Below are positions 45,401-53,704 of a stretch of DNA of 64,000 bases, piece after piece. The notes under the pieces are model-generated. The model worked only from the letters and a program-made list of their open reading frames with translations. It was not told the DNA's origin and ran no database searches. This DNA comes from Lachnospiraceae bacterium (GTDB lineage: Bacteria > Bacillota_A > Clostridia > Lachnospirales > Lachnospiraceae), in contig JAFWYN010000025.1 in NCBI GenBank assembly GCA_017522685.1, positions 60,867 through 124,866 on the forward strand, in the 5' to 3' direction. Within the stretch, counting starts at the first letter, position 1. Each line of letters opens with the position of its first letter. The translations under genes were made by a program, and so were the position numbers.

Positions 45401-45511
45401 GGCAGTATCACTCAAAAAACCTCTGTAATTGTATGCGAAAAGGCAGCGGATAAGAAATGCACTGAAAAATAACAGGCAAAAATATATGTTAATCTGTTTC
45501 TTTGATTTCAT
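42482..45511 (-). CDS. Two-module membrane glycosyltransferase: GT-C plus PMT-type mannosyltransferase
   Basis: 1009 residues. Residues 1-430 are a polytopic GT-C module (early outer-loop Asp in GFLSDTACFSGW, then many helices). Residues about 445-575 form a soluble beta-sandwich-like insert. Residues 580-1009 are a protein O-mannosyltransferase/PMT_2-type module with the paired acidic motif SYFDEIYYTRTAYEY and THPPFGKVLIS near 588-610, more helices and a C-terminal four-helix region. It likely transfers a polyprenyl-linked sugar to a surface protein or glycan. The start is ATG 45511 with GGAGG 6 bases upstream; the longer frame to 45724 lacks a site. Two GT-C modules in one chain are unusual. 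Confidence 0.8.
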   Translation of the reverse strand: MKSKKQINIYFCLLFFSAFLIRCLFAYNYRGFLSDTACFSGWASRVYSGGFANFYSPDVFSDYPPGYMYILYLLGAISHTLSFKYLSGASLLLLRLPAILCDMATGYLVYRVSKKQFSQGAALFLSTLYLLNPAVFINSSMWGQVDSVFTLTIVIICLLLSKGKTIPAYYVFAIGVLLKPQTLVFTPLLLWGIYEHVFRKKFRWEKFFLNLGNGLFAIAGMLFLSLPFGLDKVIQQYASTLGSYPYVSVNAYNFWSLFGLNWSSQEKPFLWTTYAGFGTFVIVLLTLLSLVLFLRRIKSTERYFLTGSFLIITMFLFSVRMHERYLFPGMILLLLAYVISKKKAWFHCYLMLSVVHFMNVWHVLYHYDPSNYNAKAMPIILISLLMVLCGIFFYICIFMDGRGKLSTSDMESKLTAFCPPRAPVTSREVMPFTKADWLIILGITLFYSCFTFHELGNTTAPKTEYTMPYYTYLDLASANGEEISTLSWYLLNEQDMNFSLEVLEESTGEWTYVQDFTMKSVFSWGSVKLPTPAKAIRITNITDDAQIGELVITDSDDRILPVQYAEYYPSLYDEADTFPDTIDHLSGSYFDEIYYTRTAYEYINGLPTYENTHPPFGKVLISLSARILGTTPFGFRFAGALFGVLMLPFMYLLGRNITKNRFLGGFVCFLFAFDFMHFAQTRLTTIDVFVTFFIIVMYYFMERYLSFNFYDTALKKTWLPLGACGIAFGFGIASKWTGAYAGAGLAILFFSHLLLRYREYRYAKLSPKGSTNGISHKYIIRSFPEHATKTILFCILFFVVIPFTIYLLSYLPFVDSYRPGLFERMLKNQETMFSYHSALEATHPYSSAWYDWPLMKRPIFYFSKILEGNMRQGISSFGNPLVWWAGIPAFLYMLYLAIMKKKGTATFLCVAYLAQFLPWTLVSRCTFIYHYFPSVPFLALMIGYAFLQLKETDFGKKHTKGFYLMVGGYALAAFILFLLFYPILSGQPVSSEYVADVLRWFDSWVFVIS

Positions 45512-45681
45512 AAGAACCTCCTGAACATGCAATACTAATATTATAACAGAGAAGCGTTCATATAAAAAGTAAAAATATGTCTTAAGAATAAATAAATTCT
45601 TAGGAAAGAGGATTGCAACAAGGAGTGGGAAAAAATATAATAAAAGGCAGAGATGGCTTGCAATATAGGGAGGTGAAGTAT

Positions 45682-46848
45682 ATGGCAGGTACCATGATAG
45701 ATTATTTGAAGACCTATGGGACAAGAAGCTTCCGCGAGGAACCCTTGAATGAGGTGGATAGTCTGATATTGTGCCAATTTGCTTATCTGAAATTTGACGG
45801 TATGGTTCCGGGAGTGTCAGAGAATAAAAGATCGGTTTATATGAGAGATTTGTATCAACATTCAGATTTCGAGAAGCTTTTCAGAAATACCATGTATGCC
45901 AGAAGTAACCGGAGATTGTTTGAAACCATGCTTTCCAGTCGCAGATTCTGTGAGCTAAGGATGAATTCTTATATCAATATTGTAGAACTGGAGAGACAGT
46001 TTCAGTTTTCTGCCATTACCTTTACCTTGGAGGATGGTACCGTATATGTAGCATATAGGGGGACGGACGAGTCTCTGGTCGGCTGGAAGGAAGACTTGAA
46101 TATGGCCTTTCTGGATCCCATACCCGGTCAGGAATACAGTGTGAAGTATATAAATACCGTAGCAAAGAAAATGAACCGTCCCTTTTATGTAGGGGGACAT
46201 TCTAAGGGAGGCAATCTGGCAGTATATGCTTCTATGAATTGTGCAAAATCCGTGCAGGACAGAATTATTAAGATATACAATATGGATGGTCCCAGCTTCC
46301 GGCCTCAGGTGTTGGAGAAATATCATTATGAGGCCATTAAAGACAGAACGGTTAAAATCATTCCGCATTCATCCTTGGTGGGGATGCTTTTTGAGCAAAG
46401 CATGGATTACCGGGTGGTAAAGAGCAGAGCATTGGGATTGTTGCAGCATGACCCCTACAGTTGGAAGGTTCGTTACGGTCGATTTGTGGATATAGAGCAA
46501 GTTTTGGGAAGCCAGAGAATAGTGGATGAAACATTAAATGCATGGATTCTTTCGCTAAATGAAGAGCAAATCAGGGTGTTTGTGGATACATTATATCTGG
46601 TGTTGTGTTCCGCCAAAAAGGACAATCTGCTTGCCTTCTCCACGGATTTGGGAAACAGTATCGGAAGCATAGTGGGAGCTATAAAAGAGGTGGATGAAGA
46701 AACCAAGCAAATGATTGGTGCTACCTTAAAGGATCTGGTACGGCTGGCCCAGCTGCGGGTGAAGGAGGAGATTACCCGTAAGCCCAGACAGTTGATTGAT
46801 AATATTACACAAAAGAGAGGAAATATTGAAAAAGAGGAATCCCTGTAA
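45682..46848 (+). CDS. DUF2974 (Mbeg1-like) alpha/beta hydrolase
   Basis: 388 residues with the lipase-like elbow GGHSKGGNLAVYASM (nucleophile Ser near residue 173) and the strand ITFTLEDGTVYVAYRGTDES. No signal peptide. GGGAGGTG precedes ATG 45682. DUF2974 hydrolases are common in Firmicutes and of unknown substrate. The 3' end overlaps the convergent C26 gene by 44 bases. Confidence 0.82.
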   Translation: MAGTMIDYLKTYGTRSFREEPLNEVDSLILCQFAYLKFDGMVPGVSENKRSVYMRDLYQHSDFEKLFRNTMYARSNRRLFETMLSSRRFCELRMNSYINIVELERQFQFSAITFTLEDGTVYVAYRGTDESLVGWKEDLNMAFLDPIPGQEYSVKYINTVAKKMNRPFYVGGHSKGGNLAVYASMNCAKSVQDRIIKIYNMDGPSFRPQVLEKYHYEAIKDRTVKIIPHSSLVGMLFEQSMDYRVVKSRALGLLQHDPYSWKVRYGRFVDIEQVLGSQRIVDETLNAWILSLNEEQIRVFVDTLYLVLCSAKKDNLLAFSTDLGNSIGSIVGAIKEVDEETKQMIGATLKDLVRLAQLRVKEEITRKPRQLIDNITQKRGNIEKEESL

Positions 46849-47431
46849 CGGTATCCGTATGCAGGCGTTCCGGATGCCATTGTACTCCAAAGATGGGAAG
46901 GGAAGTGTGACAAATGGCTTCAATACAGGAGTCTTCAGGACACCACTGGACGGGGATAAGGTCTGCAGCAGGCTGTACCACTGCCTGGTGGTGTCTGCTG
47001 TTTACCGTAAAATCGGTCCCGTATATCGAGGTAAGAAAGGAGCCTTCGACGGCAACCGTAGTATGGTATACATCCTTTAACGCATCGGTATGAAGGTGGT
47101 ATGAATCCATATGTTGGGTAAGTGTCCCACCCAGACCGATATTGATCAGCTGCATTCCTTTGCAAATACCCAGAATAGGTAGGGAAACCTTCATTGCCTG
47201 TTCAAATGCCCGTAATTGTAAAAGGTCAAGTTCTGTGTCTATATGGCAGGAACCCAAATTAGGTTGCCCATACAGTTCCGGATTGATATCACCTCCGCCG
47301 GGGAGGATTAGGGCATCGCAAACGGCCAATTCACCAATGGTCAGGGAGGTGAGAAAGGGAGTCCGTAAGTTGTACAATGCATGCTCATAGTTCTTTGTGC
47401 TTTTTGGTCTGCCTACAATACCGATTTTCAT
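46805..47431 (-). CDS. Peptidase C26/gamma-glutamyl-GABA hydrolase-like amidotransferase
   Basis: 208 residues. Class I glutamine-amidotransferase fold with LPGGGDINPELYG, the nucleophile Cys in GICKGMQLINIGLGGT, and the catalytic His in FGVQWHPE. Members hydrolyse gamma-glutamyl bonds (PuuD type). The start is ATG 47431 with GGAAGGA upstream. It stands alone on its strand and overlaps the preceding convergent gene. Confidence 0.85.
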   Translation of the reverse strand: MKIGIVGRPKSTKNYEHALYNLRTPFLTSLTIGELAVCDALILPGGGDINPELYGQPNLGSCHIDTELDLLQLRAFEQAMKVSLPILGICKGMQLINIGLGGTLTQHMDSYHLHTDALKDVYHTTVAVEGSFLTSIYGTDFTVNSRHHQAVVQPAADLIPVQWCPEDSCIEAICHTSLPIFGVQWHPERLHTDTVTGIPLFQYFLSFV

Positions 47432-47608
47432 AAAAACGTCCTTCCGTTGCCCGATGAGTAACATAAAATGTGATTTGTATAAATCCTGATTATTATATGC
47501 AGACAGGAAGAAAATTTTGACAGCAAAGATTGTGAAAGATGGGAAAATATGATATGTTTTATAAGAGAAAATATGTCTAAAGACGTAAGATAGATTTGGG
47601 AGGAAGAT

Positions 47609-50017
47609 ATGAGTCGATTGTGGTATAAGGAACCGGCTAAAATATGGGAAGAGGCCATGCCCTTAGGAAACGGACGATTAGGCGCCATGGTTTTTGGCAA
47701 TCCTGTAAACGAGAGAATACAGGTGAATGAAGAGAGCATCTGGTACGGAGGCCCGGTGAATCGTAACAATCCGGACTTAAAGAAGTATTTACCCCAAATC
47801 AGAGAGTTGATTTGGGGCGGTGAGATTAAGAAGGCTGAGGAACTGATGTTGATGGCTATGTCCGGTTGTCCCAACGGGGTACATCCTTACCAGACCTTGG
47901 GAGATATTAGTATCCGTTTTGATGCACAGGGAGAAATTAAAGAGTATCGCCGGACATTGGACCTGGAACAAGCCCTTTGCCGGATTACATATACAGCAGG
48001 TGATGTAAACTATACAAGAGAAATCTTTGTATCCAAACCGGCAGATGCTATGATTATGCGTATTTCTGCGGACCGAAAAGGAAGCATCAGTCTGTGTGCT
48101 ACCATGGGCAGAGAAAAGTATTTTGACGGAATCGTGGCAGAAGAGGGGCATGTGTTGTATCTGTACGGTAATACCGGAAGGGGAAGCCATGAATTCGCTA
48201 TGAAATTACATGCCTGGAATGACGGAGGCAGTGTGAAAACCATTGGAGAGCATTTGCTGGTGAAAGATGCAGATGAGGTGATTCTTACCTTTACGGCAGA
48301 TACTGCGTACCATTATACCAAAGAGGAAAAGGAAATCGCAATTGCAGAATATTTAGAGAAAAATCCTAAGTTACCCTATTTATGTTCTATGGAAGGCCGT
48401 TCCTCCTATGAATTGGCAGAGCTTCAGATGCAGCAGGCATTACAGGATTTCCTGTCCAAAAAGATAAACGAGAGAATCCTTCGTTGTAAGCAGAAGGAGT
48501 TTAAAAAGCTTTTAGAAGAGCATGCGGCAGATTATAAGTCATTGTTTGACCGGGTAAGTTTTTCCTTGAAAAAGGATGAGCACTTTGATACCATGCCTAC
48601 GGATGAGCGACTTCGTAGTGCTACTACTGATATGCAGGATATGGGGCTTATGGAGACCTATTTTGATTTTGGAAGATATTTGATGATTGCCTGCAGCAGG
48701 GAGGATGGTTTGCCGGCTACCTTGCAGGGTCTTTGGAATAAGGATATGACACCGCCCTGGGACAGCAAATATACCATCAATATCAATGCCCAGATGAATT
48801 ATTGGCCTGCTGAAAGCTGCAATTTGTCAGAATGTCATATGCCCCTGTTTGGGTTAATAGAGAGACTGGCAAAGAATGGCCGAAGAACTGCCCGTGAAAT
48901 GTACGGCTGCAGAGGTACGGTGGCACATCACAATACAGATTATCAGGGAGATGCGGTAACACAGGATATGTGGATTCCGGGCTCCTATTGGGTAATGGGT
49001 ATGGCATGGCTCTGTACTCACCAGTGGACCCATTATGAATATACAAAGGATATGTATTTCTTGAAGAAGCAGTTCCCCATTATGTGTGAAGCAGCTTTGT
49101 TTTTCCATGATTTTCTGGTAGAAAAGGATGGTTATCTGGTGACTTGTCCTTCCGTGTCTCCGGAAAACACCTATATATTGCCCAATGGGGAAATGGGTGC
49201 AAACGGATACGGTGTTACCATGGACAACCAGATTTTAAGGGATTTATTTAACCAGTGTGAGAAAGCATATGAGATACTAAAAAATGCAGGGGAATTAACA
49301 GAGGATGTACTGTCAGCTTTGGAGGATGCCCAGATAGAGGATATAGGTGCGTTTGTGGAAAAGACCAAAGAGATTTGTTCAAGATTGAAGCCCACACAGA
49401 TTGGTACCAGAGGTACCATTTTAGAGTGGCAGGAGGATTATGAGGAGTGGGAGCCGGGACATCGTCATATTTCCCATTTATACGGCCTCCATCCCTCCGG
49501 ACAGATTACCATGGACGGCACACCGGACCTGGCCAAGGCAGCAGGCAAGACTTTGGAGTATCGTCTGGCTCATGGCGGTGGACATACCGGCTGGAGCAGG
49601 GCATGGATCATCAACCATTATGCCAAGCTTTGGGACGGGGAAGCAGCATATCATCATATGCAGCAGCTTTTGGAGCATTCTACCTATCCCAATATGTTTG
49701 ATAAACATCCGCCTTTCCAGATTGATGGCAATTTTGGTGCTACTGCAGCTATGGTAGAGATGTTGGTGCAAAGCAATGAAGAACGTATTGTATTATTGCC
49801 CGCATTGCCGAAAGCATGGGAAGGCGGCAGTATAAAGGGAATTTGCCTGAAAGGAGATGCTTCCATGGATTTGACATGGGAGGCAGGACAATTAGAAGAG
49901 TGTCGTATTCTGGCAAAGTCAGGATTAAAGACGAACTTAAGATATGCTGATAAGATATTAGAAATTGCCATGGAAGCCGGGGAAGAGAAGCGTTTTGGGG
50001 CGAAAGATTTTAGGTAA
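47609..50017 (+). CDS. GH95 family alpha-L-fucosidase-like glycoside hydrolase
   Basis: 802 residues, the usual GH95 size. N-terminal domain LWYKEPAKIWEEAMPLGNGR, then GAMVFGNPVNERIQVNEESI, and the (alpha/alpha)6 catalytic core WPAESCNLSECHMPLFGLIE, the WEPGHRHISHLYGLHP segment and HPPFQIDGNFGATAAMVEML. These are GH95 hallmarks; members remove alpha-1,2-fucose from host glycans and milk oligosaccharides, or in some cases alpha-L-galactose. No signal peptide, so it acts inside the cell on imported oligosaccharides. GGGAGGAAG precedes the ATG. Confidence 0.93.
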   Translation: MSRLWYKEPAKIWEEAMPLGNGRLGAMVFGNPVNERIQVNEESIWYGGPVNRNNPDLKKYLPQIRELIWGGEIKKAEELMLMAMSGCPNGVHPYQTLGDISIRFDAQGEIKEYRRTLDLEQALCRITYTAGDVNYTREIFVSKPADAMIMRISADRKGSISLCATMGREKYFDGIVAEEGHVLYLYGNTGRGSHEFAMKLHAWNDGGSVKTIGEHLLVKDADEVILTFTADTAYHYTKEEKEIAIAEYLEKNPKLPYLCSMEGRSSYELAELQMQQALQDFLSKKINERILRCKQKEFKKLLEEHAADYKSLFDRVSFSLKKDEHFDTMPTDERLRSATTDMQDMGLMETYFDFGRYLMIACSREDGLPATLQGLWNKDMTPPWDSKYTININAQMNYWPAESCNLSECHMPLFGLIERLAKNGRRTAREMYGCRGTVAHHNTDYQGDAVTQDMWIPGSYWVMGMAWLCTHQWTHYEYTKDMYFLKKQFPIMCEAALFFHDFLVEKDGYLVTCPSVSPENTYILPNGEMGANGYGVTMDNQILRDLFNQCEKAYEILKNAGELTEDVLSALEDAQIEDIGAFVEKTKEICSRLKPTQIGTRGTILEWQEDYEEWEPGHRHISHLYGLHPSGQITMDGTPDLAKAAGKTLEYRLAHGGGHTGWSRAWIINHYAKLWDGEAAYHHMQQLLEHSTYPNMFDKHPPFQIDGNFGATAAMVEMLVQSNEERIVLLPALPKAWEGGSIKGICLKGDASMDLTWEAGQLEECRILAKSGLKTNLRYADKILEIAMEAGEEKRFGAKDFR

Positions 50018-50041
50018 GTGTATAGTAAGAGAGGAAACAGT

Positions 50042-52579
50042 ATGAAAATCGCTTGGAAGGGGATTAAGTTAAAAAAGATAAAATGGAACTGGACATTGTT
50101 TGCCGCATGGGGGATTCCGGCGGGAATTATGTTGGTTTTGTTTGTGGTGAGCAGTATCTATCCGTTTGGAGGCAGAAGCTTTTTGTTTTCGGATATGTAC
50201 CATCAGTATATGCCCTTCTTTACGGAGTTTATGGAAAAGATAAAGGCAGGGGAGGGACTGTCTTATTCCTGGAATGTGGGAATGGGTTCAAACTTCCTGG
50301 CTTTGTATGTTTACTATCTGGCAAGTCCTTTGCATTGGCTGGCTTTTTTAGTTCCGCAAGCCTATTTGATGGAGTTTATGAGTTATCTGGTGGTGGTGAA
50401 AATCGGGTTGTGCGGACTGACTTTCAGCATCTATCTGCGGAAGCATTTTCAGACGGAAAGTATTACGACGGTGTTATTTGCTGTATTTTATGCCTTGTCA
50501 GGATATACGGCGGCCTATAACTGGAACATTATGTGGCTGGATTGCCTGATTTTATTCCCTTTGATTATATGGGGACTGGAACGATTGGTAAAAGAAGGAA
50601 AGCCGGTATTTTATTGCCTTATGCTGGCCTTGTCTATTTTCACCAATTACTATATTTCCATCATGATTTGTATTTTCCTGGTGTTGTATTTTATCACTCT
50701 CTTAGCAAATAATGATTGTTTTATCCGTTCTATCTGGCAGTTTACAGTATATTCCCTGTTGGCAGGTGCATTGGCGGCGATTTTACTAATTCCGGAGGTA
50801 TGTGCAATCATGGCTACGGATTTTGGGGCAATGGATTTTCCTAAGGAGATACGGTCCTATTTTTCCGTATTGGATGAATTGGCACGTCACCAGATGTGTG
50901 TGACCACAGAAAGACAGCTGGATCATTGGCCCAATATTTATTGCGGAGTAGCAGTGCTTTTGTTGGTGCCTTTGTTTGCCATCTGTGAGAAAATACCTGC
51001 AAAAAGAAGATTTGCCATGCTGGGGCTTTCGCTGGTTCTGCTGTTTAGCTTTTCCACCAATATATTGGACTTCATCTGGCATGGGTTGAACTATCCGGAT
51101 TCTTTACCTGCAAGACAGTCCTTTATTTATATTTTCTTAGTATTGGTAATGAGCTATGAGGCATTTATCCATTTCCGGGAGATGGATAAGCAGAAATTGG
51201 TTTATTGCTTTTTGGGTGCTACGGTATTTTTGCTGTTTTGTGAGAAGTTTGCAGAGGATAAGGATATTACCATGGGGCTGGAAGTGTTGACACTGGCGTT
51301 TATGGCGGTCTATGGTATCGTATTGTCCTATTTCTATCATCACAGGGAGAAGGAGTGGCAGAAGGTACTTTGTCTGGTGGCGTTTGTCCTTGTGGTAACA
51401 GAGGCCGGTATCAATACTTACAACACCAGTATCGGTACGGTAAGCAGAGAGGATTATCTGAATCCGATAAAGGATTATGAAGTATTATATGACTATGCCA
51501 AGGAGAATACGGATGGCTTCTTCCGTATGGAAAAGTTTGAGAGAAGAACGAAGAATGACGGTACCTTGGCAGGCTATCCGACAGCTTCCTTATTTTCTTC
51601 CACCCTGAATTCCTCTGTGGCAGATTTTTACGAAAAAGTGGGAATGCGACATAGTAAGGTATATTATGCATTTGACGGTGCAACACCTCTTATATCGGCG
51701 ATGCTGAATGTGAACTATATGTATGGAGATAAGGAAAAGAGCGAGCAAAATGAACGTTCGGACAATTATGATAAACTCTATACTGCCGTGGCAGAAAGCG
51801 GGGATGTTACCTTATATCAGTGCAATTATACTCTGCCTTTCGGTTTTGTGGTACCCATGGATTTTGAAATGTCCGATGGAAAAACAGGCAATCCCTTTTT
51901 AGTACAAAACGATATGGTAAAACGTCTGGGAATCAAGGATAATCTGTTCGTGCGTGCGAATACAATTAAGGAATCGGATGATTTGATTTTGGTGGCCGAT
52001 AAGGATGCATACTATTTTGCATTAAACGGAAGAGGAAACAGTAAGGTAGATATGGTTGGTGCTTTTGGCACCAAAAGCTGCAAGGACTTGAAATATAATA
52101 GTGTAATGTATGTTGGATATATGGAGAAGGCCGAGAGAATGCGCATACAAAATGCATCGGAGGAAGAAGATGCTTCTGCGGTAAATGTCAGTGCGTATCG
52201 TATGCAGATCGGGGTGCTGAAAGAGGTACTGTATCGCTTGTCGCAGCAACACATGGAGAATGTGGTGTATGACAGTACCCATATATCCGGACAGATTACC
52301 ATGGTAGAAGCAGGCAAGGTCTTTTTGTCCGTACCCTATGAAAAGGGGTGGACGGTATATGTAAATGGTGAGGAAATAGTAACGGAAAATTATGGGGACT
52401 GTTTTATGATGGTTCCGTTACAGCCGGGTGAATATGAAATCGCTTTGGAATATAAGCCGGTAGGAAGGGCAGAAGGCATCGTCATCAGCATTTGTGGTGT
52501 AGTATTATTGCTATTGCTTATCTTGATGCAAAGAACCAAAGAAGACATTTTGCCGGAAGAAGAATTGTCGCAGGAGTGA
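50042..52579 (+). CDS. YfhO-family membrane protein
   Basis: 845 residues: about 12 membrane helices to residue 480, then a soluble part of about 330 residues and a last helix near 810-830. The N-terminal outer-loop region FLFSDMYHQYMPFFTEFMEK carries the acidic residue expected of GT-C enzymes. YfhO proteins decorate lipoteichoic acid or other surface polymers with a polyprenyl-linked sugar. GAGAGGA precedes ATG 50042. It follows the GH95 gene by 24 bases. Confidence 0.85.
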   Translation: MKIAWKGIKLKKIKWNWTLFAAWGIPAGIMLVLFVVSSIYPFGGRSFLFSDMYHQYMPFFTEFMEKIKAGEGLSYSWNVGMGSNFLALYVYYLASPLHWLAFLVPQAYLMEFMSYLVVVKIGLCGLTFSIYLRKHFQTESITTVLFAVFYALSGYTAAYNWNIMWLDCLILFPLIIWGLERLVKEGKPVFYCLMLALSIFTNYYISIMICIFLVLYFITLLANNDCFIRSIWQFTVYSLLAGALAAILLIPEVCAIMATDFGAMDFPKEIRSYFSVLDELARHQMCVTTERQLDHWPNIYCGVAVLLLVPLFAICEKIPAKRRFAMLGLSLVLLFSFSTNILDFIWHGLNYPDSLPARQSFIYIFLVLVMSYEAFIHFREMDKQKLVYCFLGATVFLLFCEKFAEDKDITMGLEVLTLAFMAVYGIVLSYFYHHREKEWQKVLCLVAFVLVVTEAGINTYNTSIGTVSREDYLNPIKDYEVLYDYAKENTDGFFRMEKFERRTKNDGTLAGYPTASLFSSTLNSSVADFYEKVGMRHSKVYYAFDGATPLISAMLNVNYMYGDKEKSEQNERSDNYDKLYTAVAESGDVTLYQCNYTLPFGFVVPMDFEMSDGKTGNPFLVQNDMVKRLGIKDNLFVRANTIKESDDLILVADKDAYYFALNGRGNSKVDMVGAFGTKSCKDLKYNSVMYVGYMEKAERMRIQNASEEEDASAVNVSAYRMQIGVLKEVLYRLSQQHMENVVYDSTHISGQITMVEAGKVFLSVPYEKGWTVYVNGEEIVTENYGDCFMMVPLQPGEYEIALEYKPVGRAEGIVISICGVVLLLLLILMQRTKEDILPEEELSQE

Positions 52580-52589
52580 TAAAAACAGG

Positions 52590-52632
52590 TTGCAAAAATA
52601 AAAACCTGTGATATAATGTAAGTGCTTACATT
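52590..52632 (+). promoter_or_regulatory. Promoter with cre/LacI-like operator before the KDPG aldolase gene
   Basis: TTGCAA at 52590-52595, a 16-bp spacer and TATAAT at 52612-52617. An inverted repeat with 8-bp arms, AATGTAAG-TG-CTTACATT, occupies 52615-52632 over the -10/+1 region. Its core TGTAAGTGCTTACA resembles CcpA/LacI-family operators except for a central TG instead of CG. Confidence 0.75.
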
Positions 52633-52713
52633 TTGAGAAAAGTGTATATTTCCGTGTTCTTTGGAAAGAATTAACAGTGAAAGATTTGGTCCAAACAGAT
52701 GGAGGAATAGTGG

Positions 52714-53679
52714 ATGAATGCAGTTTTAGAGCAGATTCAGAAAATCGGTATTGTGCCGGTGGTTGTGATTAATAAGGTGGAAGATGCGGTGCCTTTGGCG
52801 AAAGCTTTATGTGCCGGGGGACTTCCCTGCGCAGAGGTGACCTTCCGTACGGAAGCGGCAGCAGGAGCCATCAAGGCTATGACAGAGCAGTTTCCGGATA
52901 TGTGCGTGGGAGCGGGTACTGTCCTCAATGCACAACAGGTGGATGCAGCTGTGGCAGCAGGAGCAAAATTTATAGTAAGTCCCGGACTAAATCCGAAAAC
53001 AGTTATGTATTGTCAGGAAAAGAATGTACCTATTACTCCCGGTACTTCCAGTCCTACGGATATAGAGGCGGCCATTGAACTGGGCTTGGACGTTGTCAAG
53101 TTTTTCCCCGCAGAGCAGTCCGGCGGTCTTGCCAAGATTAAGGCCATGTCCGCACCTTATGTAAATATGAAATTTATGCCCACCGGCGGTATTAATGCTA
53201 AGAATATCAATGAGTATCTGGCATTCCCAAAGATTATCGCCTGTGGCGGTTCCTGGATGGTACCCGGTGATTTAATCAGTGCCGGTGAATGGGACAAGAT
53301 AGAGCAGTTGACCAGAGAAGCAGTACAGACCATGCTGGGCTTTGAACTAGCCCATGTGGGTGTGAATGCAGAGAGTGAAGAGGAGGCTGTAAAGGCAGCT
53401 AACCGCTTTGCATTTCTCTTTGGTATGCCCGCAAAGGTGGGAAGCAGTTCTGTATTTGCAGGCAGTGCCATGGAAGTGATGAAGCAACCCTATTTAGGTA
53501 AGAACGGTCATATCGCCATTCGTACCAATTATATAGACAGGGCGGTAAACTATATGGAAACCGTACTGGGTGTGAAATTCAAGGAAGAGTCAGCAAAGAG
53601 AGATGCCAAGGGTGCATTGAAGGCCATATATCTGGATGAGGAAATCGGCGGATTTGCAGTGCATTTGGTACAGAAATAG
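52714..53679 (+). CDS. KDPG/4-hydroxy-2-oxoglutarate aldolase fused to a VOC-like domain
   Basis: 321 residues. Residues 1-210 are a complete Eda-type aldolase: GIVPVVVINKVEDAVPLAKA, the TFRTEAA loop, GAGTVLNAQQVDAA, the Schiff-base Lys in DVVKFFPAE near 129, and TGGINAKNI. A further 105 residues resemble a vicinal-oxygen-chelate (glyoxalase-like) domain (HVGVNAESEEEAVKAANRFA, then NYIDRAVNYMETVLGVKF, EEIGGFAVHLVQ). The aldolase splits KDPG or KHG to pyruvate and an aldehyde, the last step of uronate breakdown. The kdgK gene follows 25 bases later. The extension may bind a metal or a substrate; its role is unknown. Confidence 0.88.
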   Translation: MNAVLEQIQKIGIVPVVVINKVEDAVPLAKALCAGGLPCAEVTFRTEAAAGAIKAMTEQFPDMCVGAGTVLNAQQVDAAVAAGAKFIVSPGLNPKTVMYCQEKNVPITPGTSSPTDIEAAIELGLDVVKFFPAEQSGGLAKIKAMSAPYVNMKFMPTGGINAKNINEYLAFPKIIACGGSWMVPGDLISAGEWDKIEQLTREAVQTMLGFELAHVGVNAESEEEAVKAANRFAFLFGMPAKVGSSSVFAGSAMEVMKQPYLGKNGHIAIRTNYIDRAVNYMETVLGVKFKEESAKRDAKGALKAIYLDEEIGGFAVHLVQK

Positions 53680-53704
53680 AGACTGGGAAAGGCAGGAATG
53701 AAGA

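Noticed and set aside
45512..45724. N-terminal extension of the GT-C/PMT protein to 45724
   Set aside because: It lacks a ribosome site, while GGAGG directly precedes ATG 45511.
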